From NCBI GenBank assembly GCA_050486545.1, contig JBJHDM010000041.1, forward strand, positions 1 to 29,929: a stretch of 29,929 nucleotides of DNA, written 5' to 3'. How positions within the stretch are numbered: the first letter of the stretch is position 1; each line of letters opens with the position of its first letter. The notes beneath the pieces were generated by a model. The model searched no databases, was not told the DNA's origin, and was given only the letters and a program-made list of their open reading frames with translations. Shown one piece after another: positions 24,831-29,929 of this stretch. Source of the DNA: DAOMNN01 sp050486545. GTDB taxonomy: Bacteria > Pseudomonadota > Gammaproteobacteria > Burkholderiales > Rhodocyclaceae. The translations under genes were made by a program, and so were the position numbers.

Positions 24831-24923
24831 GGAGACGTGGCCGAGAGGTCGAAGGCACTCCCCTGCTAAGGGAGCAGACGGGCAAAACCTGTCTCGAGGG
24901 TTCGAATCCCTCCGTCTCCGCCA
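24831..24923 (+). tRNA. tRNA-Ser (anticodon GCU)
   Basis: Acceptor stem GGAGACG pairs with CGTCTCC; the discriminator is G and CCA is encoded (24921-24923). The anticodon stem CTCCC/GGGAG encloses the loop CTGCTAA with anticodon GCT (24865-24867), which reads AGC and AGU. The long variable arm of class II tRNAs and the TTCGAAT T-loop are present. It has its own promoter and is followed by a strong terminator. Confidence 0.97.
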
Positions 24924-24967
24924 ACCCTCCCCGTACGCGGGTCATCGTGTTCCGCGGGAAGAACATG

Positions 24968-25004
24968 GACGAAGGGCCACCGGTTGCGGTGGCCCTTCGT
25001 CTTT
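24968..25004 (+). terminator. Strong intrinsic terminator after tRNA-Ser
   Basis: GACGAAGGGCCACC (24968-24981) and GGTGGCCCTTCGTC (24988-25001) form a perfect 14-bp stem with a 6-nt loop, followed by TTT. It lies between the convergent tRNA and sox transcripts, 15 bp beyond the soxW stop, so it may stop both; the T-tract is on the tRNA side. Confidence 0.88.
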
Positions 25005-25018
25005 GAAGGGCTGGATGA

Positions 25019-25558
25019 CTACTGGATCTGAGTGCCGCGTCCTTTCCGGAAAGCGGCAAAGTCCCCATTGTGGTATTCGCCACTGACGACGAATTCAGCC
25101 AGATCCATGAACTCGGCGACCTCAGTGATACCGCCGGCACGCCGCACGATCTCGTTGCCGTCGAGGTCGAGGAACATCACGGTCGGGGTGCCGATGACCT
25201 GGGCGACCTGTGTCGAGAAGTCCTTCGAGCGCATCGTGCGGCCGTCCAGCGAAGTCACTTCCACGTCGCCGTTGAAGTCGATGTGCAGCACGCGGAAATG
25301 TTCCCGGTAGAAGGCCTGGACCTGCGGCAGGCTCATGATGTTCTCCTTCATGCGGATGCACGGGGGGCAATCCTCGGCTGCGAACATCAGGAACAAGCCC
25401 TTCTTGCCTTCATCGGTGGCGAGTGACATCTCCTCGGGCAGGTCGCCGAAGCTGACCTGGAAGAAGTGCATGTCTGCACTGCGCCGCTCCGGGCCGGCAG
25501 CACCGGCCATGGACGGGACGAAGAGCGCCAGGAGCGCCCAGAACAGGATGGTCTTCAT
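25019..25558 (-). CDS. soxW: Periplasmic thioredoxin-fold protein SoxW
   Basis: 179-residue exported thioredoxin-like protein. The signal peptide ends near SMAGA (residue 20). The redox motif is CPPC (64-67, in AAEDCPPCIRMK), and a cis-proline loop GTPTVMFLD follows. In Sox systems SoxW is thought to keep SoxYZ or partner cysteines reduced, with electrons from a membrane transporter such as SoxV/CcdA, which is not seen here. The ATG at 25556-25558 begins 3 bp after the soxB stop, with GAGG inside the soxB end, so it is coupled to soxB. A generic DsbE-like role is the alternative. Confidence 0.85.
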   Translation of the reverse strand: MKTILFWALLALFVPSMAGAAGPERRSADMHFFQVSFGDLPEEMSLATDEGKKGLFLMFAAEDCPPCIRMKENIMSLPQVQAFYREHFRVLHIDFNGDVEVTSLDGRTMRSKDFSTQVAQVIGTPTVMFLDLDGNEIVRRAGGITEVAEFMDLAEFVVSGEYHNGDFAAFRKGRGTQIQ

Positions 25559-25561
25559 GTC

Positions 25562-27256
25562 TTACCTCACGCGTACCCTCGGCGTGGTGTCGATGCTCAC
25601 CTGCTTGACCCGTCGCAGATGCTCCGCGACGACATCGAAGATCGGTGGTCCGTCGACTTCCATCATGCTGGCCCAGCCTGCGGCCTTGTAACGCTTGTCG
25701 GGATCCATCGGTTTGCCGCCGATGGTCAGGTCGGTGATGCGCTGCCCGACGTTGCGCGTGGGATCGATGGTGTACGTGACGCCGCCCACGCGCACCATGT
25801 CGCCCCCTTGCCGATAGTAGGGATCCTTGTTGAACAGGTTGTCGGCTACGTCTTCCATTATGGTCTTGATCTCGGCGCCGGTCATCTCGCGCGACCAGGT
25901 GTTGGGGTAGGTCAGCGCGGTATGGCTATAGACATCGTCGAGCGTGATTGGATCCCCGGGGAGGATGCTGATGCCCCAGCGCACTCCGGGCGAGAACGCG
26001 ACCTCGGCGTCGTAGTGCTGCCGCATCGCATCCAGGAGGATCTCGTCCATCGTGCCGTTGAAATTGCCCCGACGGTAGAGCAGCGTGTCGGACACCGCCA
26101 GTTGCTCGTCGAGCTTGGCTGCGTACGGCGCGCGGATGTTGTCGATCAGCGCGGACATCTCCGGGTCGGCCGGGATGTACTGCGACAACACCGGGGTGAG
26201 TTTGAAGCGGAAGTCGACGACGCGTCCGTCGCGCACGTCCAGGTCGAGCCGCGACAGGAACTTTCCGTGCGCGCCGGAATTGATCACGATCGTGTCCCCG
26301 ACCTTGATCGGCTGGGGAATTCCGTCATGGGTGTGCCCGCCCAGGATCACGTCGATGCCGCGCACGCGGCTCGCCATCTTGAGGTCTACGGCCACGCCGT
26401 TGTGCGACAGCAGGACGACGGCGTCGACCTTGTGCTCGTTGCGCAATTCGTCGACATAGCGTTGGGCCTGTTCGTCGCGGATGCCGAAGGACAGGTCCGG
26501 AACGAAGCGAAGCGGATGCGAGATCGGCACGTAGGGAAAGGCCTGGCCGAGGAAGCCGATGCGCACGCCACCAATCTCGCGAATCACGTAGGGGTGGAAG
26601 ACGCCTTCGCCCGGCGGCCCCCATGACACGTCCATGACGTTGTGGGCGATGAAGTCGCCCTTGAAGCTTCCACGGCTGTCCTTGTCGCCGAAGATCTCCT
26701 TGACGCGATCGATGCCGAAGGTGAACTCCCAGTGCGGACACATGATGTCGACGCCGAGCTGGTTGATCGCCTGCACCATGTCTTCGGCATCGGTCCACAG
26801 CGAGGTTGCCGAGCCCTGCAGGGTGTCGCCGCCGTCGAGCAGCAGTGTCTTGCCGGGGCGCTCGGCGCGTACCTGCTTGACCAGGGTGGCGATGTGTGCG
26901 TAGCCGCCCATGCGGCCGTAACGACGGGCCATCTCGGTGAAGTCGAGATAGGTCAGGGCGTGGCTCTCGAGCGTGCCGCGCTTGATCTGGTAGTAGTCGA
27001 GAAAGGCGTCGCCGGTCAGGAACGGCGGGTGGCCGACCTCGGGGCCGATGCCAAGCAGCGTGTCGGGTTCGCGGAAATAGACCGGACGGAGCGTGGCATG
27101 GCTGTCGGTCATGTGCAGCAGGGTCACGTTGCCCAGGGGTTCGAATGCGAGCAGGCGTTCGGGCTGCATCGCGGCCCACAGGCGGTTGTGGTCGGTGATG
27201 CCCAGGGCGCCGGCGATCGCCAGCAGCTTCATGAAGTCTCTGCGGGTAACTTCCAT
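25562..27256 (-). CDS. soxB: Thiosulfohydrolase SoxB
   Basis: Periplasmic dimanganese hydrolase that releases sulfate from SoxY-bound cysteine S-thiosulfonate. The 564 residues begin with a Tat signal (RRDFMK at 5-10, then LLAIAGALGI). The metallophosphatase/5'-nucleotidase core has TDSHA (50-54), DGGDTLQGS (Asp144), the SoxB-type CPHWEFTFG (His175), LLSHNG and ILGGHTHDGIP. The C-terminal domain includes VRWGISILPGDPITLDDVYSHTALTYPN, as in SoxB. The ATG at 27254-27256 has GGAGG 5 nt upstream. A stem-loop separates it from soxXA. Confidence 0.97.
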   Translation of the reverse strand: MEVTRRDFMKLLAIAGALGITDHNRLWAAMQPERLLAFEPLGNVTLLHMTDSHATLRPVYFREPDTLLGIGPEVGHPPFLTGDAFLDYYQIKRGTLESHALTYLDFTEMARRYGRMGGYAHIATLVKQVRAERPGKTLLLDGGDTLQGSATSLWTDAEDMVQAINQLGVDIMCPHWEFTFGIDRVKEIFGDKDSRGSFKGDFIAHNVMDVSWGPPGEGVFHPYVIREIGGVRIGFLGQAFPYVPISHPLRFVPDLSFGIRDEQAQRYVDELRNEHKVDAVVLLSHNGVAVDLKMASRVRGIDVILGGHTHDGIPQPIKVGDTIVINSGAHGKFLSRLDLDVRDGRVVDFRFKLTPVLSQYIPADPEMSALIDNIRAPYAAKLDEQLAVSDTLLYRRGNFNGTMDEILLDAMRQHYDAEVAFSPGVRWGISILPGDPITLDDVYSHTALTYPNTWSREMTGAEIKTIMEDVADNLFNKDPYYRQGGDMVRVGGVTYTIDPTRNVGQRITDLTIGGKPMDPDKRYKAAGWASMMEVDGPPIFDVVAEHLRRVKQVSIDTTPRVRVR

Positions 27257-27271
27257 GGTGCCTCCATGCGG

Positions 27272-27342
27272 CAGCGAAAGAAAACGGCCCGTCCAGAAGG
27301 TCCGCCGGAGCGGACTCCGACGTTGCCTCCCGGACGGGCCGT
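27272..27342 (-). terminator. Terminator-like nested stem-loop between soxXA and soxB
   Basis: In the 100-bp gap, ACGGCCCGTCC and GGACGGGCCGT (27284-27294 and 27332-27342) form a perfect 11-bp stem. Inside it, GTCCGC-CGGA-GCGGAC (27300-27315) forms a second hairpin. On the transcribed minus strand the outer stem is followed at once by TTTTCTTTC, giving the shape of an intrinsic terminator or attenuator within the operon. It could also protect the upstream mRNA from 3' exonucleases. Confidence 0.65.
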
Positions 27343-27356
27343 GTGCGGTGCGGCGA

Positions 27357-28631
27357 TCAGTGGCGCATGCCCGGTGCGCTGATCTCCTTGCCCATGTCGT
27401 AGGACGTCAGGTAGAGCTCGATCTCGGCGTACTCCACCGCATCGGCCGGCAGGTAGTTCATTCCGAGCGGCGTGGTGCACCACTGGAAGCGCTTGCGCAT
27501 GTCCCAGATCTGCGCAAAGTTCGTCCGGAAGGTCGGGAAGTGCCGGGTCAGCCCGTCGGACTTCTTGCCGAGCAGGCGGCCACCGAGGAACTTGCCGCCG
27601 CCGCGCTCCGCGTCGTGGCAGTCCGCGCAGGCATGGTTTCGCATGCCCACGCGTTGGTAATAGCGCTCCTTGCCACGCTCGAAAGCCGCCTTGGCTTCCG
27701 GGCTCTCGATGTCGACATTGACCGGCATGCCGTTGGATTGCATGCGGATCAGCAAGGCGAGCGCGATGTTGTCCATGCTCTGCGAGGCCAGATCCAGCCC
27801 GGTGTCGTCGGCGCCGTGCCAGGCGACTACGTCCTCCATGGACATCACGCGGCCGTATTGCGGGAAATACTTCGGATAGGCGGTTGCGATCCCCCGCATG
27901 TCCTCGATCTTGCCGTGGCAGTCCGCGCACGACTTGCCCTTGGGACCCTGGCGATTCCAGACTTCGAGTGCGCCCTCTGCCTGGATTACGGCCGGGTTGT
28001 TGGTCGGATCGAGGTTGTCGCCGAAGTAGTACTCGGGCAAGGGCCGCGTGTTGGGATTGCGGGCCGGGTCCGTCTCCTCGGGCAAGGGGCCGGTCTGCGT
28101 GCGCAGGAATGCGACGATGTCAACGATTTCCTGTGGCGTGAATGCGCCGATGGTGCCCCAGGGCGGCATGAAGCTTTCCGGGTTGAACACGCGAGAATCG
28201 TAGATGTACTGGTACAGCACAGCCTCGAGCTCGGGCGTGTTGTAGCGATCGCCGATCTGCTGGTGGTCGGTACTGACGTTGCCCGCCGGCCATACGTCGT
28301 CGCCACGGATGAGGTGACAACCCGTACAGGGTGCCTTGGCCCGGGACATGTAAAGCTTGCGCCCGCGTTCCGCATCCCCTGTCAGGTCAGCAGGCTTGCT
28401 CACTTTCTGGGGTTCGGGAAAGGGCAGGTCGTTTCGATAGGTGCGCCATTCGGACCAGTCCTGGCGCACACCGGCGAACGGGCCATGGCCGTAGCGGACC
28501 TGCTTGCCATCGACGATCTTGCCCTGTGCTTCGGGTGTGGCGCGCGTTTCGGCCGGGTCTGCCAATGCCGGTGCCGAAACCAAGACGGTTGCTGCCGCGA
28601 AACCAAGAATCCACGCAAGATTCTTCTTCAT
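27357..28631 (-). CDS. soxXA: Fused SoxXA c-type cytochrome (three CxxCH sites)
   Basis: Couples thiosulfate oxidatively to the SoxY cysteine and passes electrons on. The single 424-residue chain combines both usual subunits. Signal peptide: residues 1-24 (ends PALA). SoxX-like part: CTGCH (102-106), likely Met155 ligand (ESFMPPWG) and EIVDIVAFLRT. SoxA-like part: CADCH (235-239), QSNGMPVNV-type helix (299-306), CADCH (335-339), GGRLLGKKSDGLTRHFPTFR and QWC with Cys385, matching the SoxA active-site cysteine before EIELYL. No stop or frameshift separates the parts. ATG 28629-28631 has GGAGGAGGAG upstream. Confidence 0.93.
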   Translation of the reverse strand: MKKNLAWILGFAAATVLVSAPALADPAETRATPEAQGKIVDGKQVRYGHGPFAGVRQDWSEWRTYRNDLPFPEPQKVSKPADLTGDAERGRKLYMSRAKAPCTGCHLIRGDDVWPAGNVSTDHQQIGDRYNTPELEAVLYQYIYDSRVFNPESFMPPWGTIGAFTPQEIVDIVAFLRTQTGPLPEETDPARNPNTRPLPEYYFGDNLDPTNNPAVIQAEGALEVWNRQGPKGKSCADCHGKIEDMRGIATAYPKYFPQYGRVMSMEDVVAWHGADDTGLDLASQSMDNIALALLIRMQSNGMPVNVDIESPEAKAAFERGKERYYQRVGMRNHACADCHDAERGGGKFLGGRLLGKKSDGLTRHFPTFRTNFAQIWDMRKRFQWCTTPLGMNYLPADAVEYAEIELYLTSYDMGKEISAPGMRH

Positions 28632-28677
28632 CGCTCCTCCTCCTTCTTCTGTCTCGTCTGCTCTTCTTGTAGGCATT

Positions 28678-28707
28678 CCGGCGGCCTCGTCCCCGCAGGC
28701 CGGCCGG
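28678..28707. other. Stem-loop between soxZ and soxXA
   Basis: CCGGCGGCCT (28678-28687) pairs with AGGCCGGCCGG (28697-28707) with one bulged base, in the 109-bp soxZ-soxXA gap. There is no following T-run on the minus strand, so an mRNA-stability element or partial pause is likelier than a terminator. Confidence 0.45.
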
Positions 28708-28740
28708 ACGCACGGAGTGTGCTGCTGTCGGGATGTTTCG

Positions 28741-29064
28741 TCAGAACTTGACGTCGGCCTCTCCCTCGTAGGTCGATCCGTCGGTGTCGTGGAAGATGAT
28801 TCGCAGTTTGCCCGGTTCGCTTACCTTCAGCGGGAAGGAGAAGAACGGATTCTGGCTCACCGCCTGCGTGGTTTCGGCCTCGAAGACCGTCTTGCCGTTG
28901 AAGCTGGCCTCCATCTTGTGGATGTATTTATAGACCTGCTCGACGGGTTTGCCGTCCTGCATCCGCAGCACTTCCATCGGATGCGTGACCAGCACACGCA
29001 CCTCGAACGGCTCGCCCGCCTTCACGTTGTTGGGGACACGAATACGTACCTGTCCAATCGACAT
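28741..29064 (-). CDS. soxZ: Sulfur-carrier accessory subunit SoxZ
   Basis: 107-residue beta-sandwich partner of SoxY; the SoxYZ heterodimer carries sulfur intermediates in the periplasm. Features are VRIRVPNNVKAGEPFEVRVLVTHPME-like N-terminal strands (about 6-31), AVSQNPFFSFPLKV and a terminal IIFHDTDGSTYEGEADVKF. No signal peptide is present, so export with SoxY via Tat is expected. The ATG at 29062-29064 has AGGAG 8 nt upstream. The gap to soxY is 56 bp. Confidence 0.97.
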   Translation of the reverse strand: MSIGQVRIRVPNNVKAGEPFEVRVLVTHPMEVLRMQDGKPVEQVYKYIHKMEASFNGKTVFEAETTQAVSQNPFFSFPLKVSEPGKLRIIFHDTDGSTYEGEADVKF

Positions 29065-29120
29065 AAATGATCTCCTCTCCCTGAGTCAGGTGGAATGGTT
29101 TACGCGCGGAGGGGCGGCCG

Positions 29121-29642
29121 TCAGCCGCCGCACCCGCCCACGGTGACCTTGACTTCCTGCTTCGCTTCCCAAAGCGTCCCGTCGCTCATCTCGGCAATGA
29201 CGCGTACGTCGGTGGTCGTCGCCAGGCGTACGTTGGTCGCCACGGCGAGCTTGCCGGACTCGGGGCTGAACGTGAACCTGGCATTCATCGGGCGGCGGTT
29301 CTTGTCGGCGATGACGTAGACGTGCTTCACGTAGTTGTCGGCCGTCATCGGCAGTCCCGATTCGACTCGGACGGGGACGACCGAACCGTTTTCCGCGATC
29401 AGCGGCATGTCGACCTTCAGCCGGTCGCCGGCCGGTTGCGGAGTCCGGTTGCCGAAGAGGCGGGTGAGGGTGTCGGCGACGGCTTCGTCGGGTTGGGGCA
29501 TGCCGAGCGCAGGCGTCGCGGCCAGTGCCTGGAGGGGGGCGAGGATGCCGAACGAGGTGAGCGTGGCCGCCATGCCGGCGGTGCCGAGCAGCTTCAGCGT
29601 GCGGCGACGGGCTTCGTGATGAACGGGTGATCCGGATTTCAT
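29121..29642 (-). CDS. soxY: Sulfur-carrier protein SoxY
   Basis: 173-residue carrier whose C-terminal swinging arm ends in VGGCGG; Cys171 covalently holds the thiosulfate-derived sulfur. The N-terminus has a Tat-like signal (ARRRTLKLLG at 11-20, then a hydrophobic stretch ending near QALA, residue 41). The core beta domain includes SGLPMTADNYVKHVYVIADK and ATNVRLATTTDVRVIAEMSDG. The ATG at 29640-29642 has a strong GGAGGAG site. It is the first gene of the sox operon. Confidence 0.97.
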   Translation of the reverse strand: MKSGSPVHHEARRRTLKLLGTAGMAATLTSFGILAPLQALAATPALGMPQPDEAVADTLTRLFGNRTPQPAGDRLKVDMPLIAENGSVVPVRVESGLPMTADNYVKHVYVIADKNRRPMNARFTFSPESGKLAVATNVRLATTTDVRVIAEMSDGTLWEAKQEVKVTVGGCGG

Positions 29643-29898
29643 GAGTGTCTCCTCCTTCTTTGAGGGGTGCGGCGGGTCGTGAACAGGGCGTATATTGAGC
29701 CGGAAGTGCCTGCCTACGGCTATGTAGCAACAGAAACGGGACCGATGTAAACCCCCATTTGGGTTATACGTGCACGCTCACAGGGGTTATTCGCTCTCCG
29801 CTCCGTTGGATTATGGACAAGGCCTGAAGTTCGCAGTTAGCCTGAAATGGGGAGTTTCTACAACAATAATTCCAAAGCGATCGCGGGAGGATTCCAAC
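29643..29898. promoter_or_regulatory. Divergent control region, sox operon and rightward gene
   Basis: 256 bp without a gene, more AT-rich than its flanks from about 29740 to 29885. A TATA-like patch (minus-strand CAATATACG, near 29687-29695) could be a sox -10, but no good -35 accompanies it. I found no sigma54 site with correct GG-N10-GC spacing in the part checked. Confidence 0.5.
29761..29793. repeat. 10-bp direct repeat in the sox divergent promoter region
   Basis: GGGTTATACG (29761-29770) and GGGTTATTCG (29784-29793) match at nine of ten bases and start 23 bp apart, about two helical turns. An inverted AACCC lies at 29750-29754, making an AACCC-CCATTT-GGGTT dyad. The site sits about 120-150 bp upstream of soxY and about 105-140 bp upstream of the divergent start, as expected of a shared regulator site. 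The protein is unknown. Confidence 0.45.
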
Positions 29899-29929
29899 AT
29901 GCCCGATCGGATGGTTCATGAGGGTGGGC
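29899..29929 (+). CDS. Start of an unknown gene, cut by window edge
   Basis: An ATG at 29899 is preceded by GGGAGG (29885-29890) at 8-nt spacing. Ten codons are visible (MPDRMVHEGG). They are too few to identify. The position, divergent from the sox operon, suits a regulator or another sulfur-metabolism gene, but that is only a guess. Confidence 0.5.
   Translation, partial: MPDRMVHEGG

Noticed and set aside
24808..25140. 110-codon minus-strand frame across tRNA-Ser
   Set aside because: It runs antisense through the tRNA and its terminator and contains the GGLAETEGFEPS-type string often mis-annotated over serine tRNAs. It is not a gene.
25466..28751. Long plus-strand frames over soxB and soxXA (25466-26626 and 27093-28751)
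   Set aside because: Both are antisense to well-identified sox genes and show no domain or ribosome-binding logic.
29690..29725. Possible sigma54 promoter upstream of soxY
   Set aside because: A GG...GC pair exists but with 8 bases between instead of the required 10, so it does not fit.
29086..29730. 214-codon minus-strand frame overlapping soxY
   Set aside because: Another frame of the soxY region, rich in Arg and Pro, with no signal or domain.
1..29929. CRISPR array, prophage, integrase, toxin-antitoxin or large insertion sequence
   Set aside because: No regularly spaced repeats, phage genes, recombinase or transposase are seen, and tRNA-Ser has no adjacent integrase or duplicated 3' end.

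Overview
This window looks like chromosomal DNA from a GC-rich, sulfur-oxidising proteobacterium. The most likely class is Betaproteobacteria (Rhodocyclales or Nitrosomonadales-like). This rests on gene order I recognise from that class: purM divergent from a PerM-type permease followed by hda, then a HAD phosphatase, pcnB-folK, a deoxynucleoside kinase and panB-panC; purN followed by a DUF3108 protein and an RsmB-like methyltransferase; and lysC followed by tRNA-Ser(GCU). It is inference, since no rRNA or species marker is present.

Layout. Positions 1-1709 hold the 3' two-thirds of pepN (+). Positions 1760-10056 are a long leftward block; in transcription order it reads PerM-type permease, hda, HAD-IB phosphatase, pcnB, folK, deoxynucleoside kinase, panB, panC, a two-CBS protein and a DUF4202 protein. 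Several junctions overlap by 4 bp (ATGA). purM (+) diverges from this block and converges on miaA (-) across a 111-bp imperfect palindrome that resembles a miniature mobile element. Upstream of miaA is a dCache-HAMP-GGDEF diguanylate cyclase (-). A small membrane protein of the YqaA/DedA type (+) converges on mutL (-). Positions 16875-20978 form a rightward run: an unrecognised lipoprotein, purN, a DUF3108 protein, an RsmB-like RNA methyltransferase and a secreted single-HKD phospholipase D-like protein. A fatty acid desaturase (+) converges on queD (-). A small XRE-type regulator (-) is divergent from lysC (+), which is followed by tRNA-Ser(GCU) with a clear promoter and a strong downstream terminator.

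The right end (25019-29642, minus strand) is a thiosulfate-oxidation (Sox) operon in the order soxY-soxZ-soxXA-soxB-soxW. SoxYZ carries the sulfur substrate on a C-terminal cysteine, SoxXA attaches thiosulfate to it, SoxB hydrolyses off the sulfate, and the thioredoxin SoxW probably keeps the system reduced. All but SoxZ carry an export signal; SoxZ probably leaves with SoxY. soxCD is not in the window. The most distinctive feature is that SoxX and SoxA are one 424-residue polypeptide with three CxxCH haem sites. The operon also has stem-loops between soxZ and soxXA and between soxXA and soxB, the second followed by a T-rich tract like a terminator or attenuator. A divergent gene with a strong ribosome-binding site begins at 29899, and the shared promoter region holds a near-perfect 10-bp direct repeat.

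Most of the window is ordinary housekeeping DNA. I do not see a clearly new multi-gene system. The observations worth checking are the fused SoxXA and its possibly unusual middle haem, the structured sox intercistronic regions, the 111-bp palindromic element, a probable internal translation start in lysC, and the unrecognised lipoprotein.
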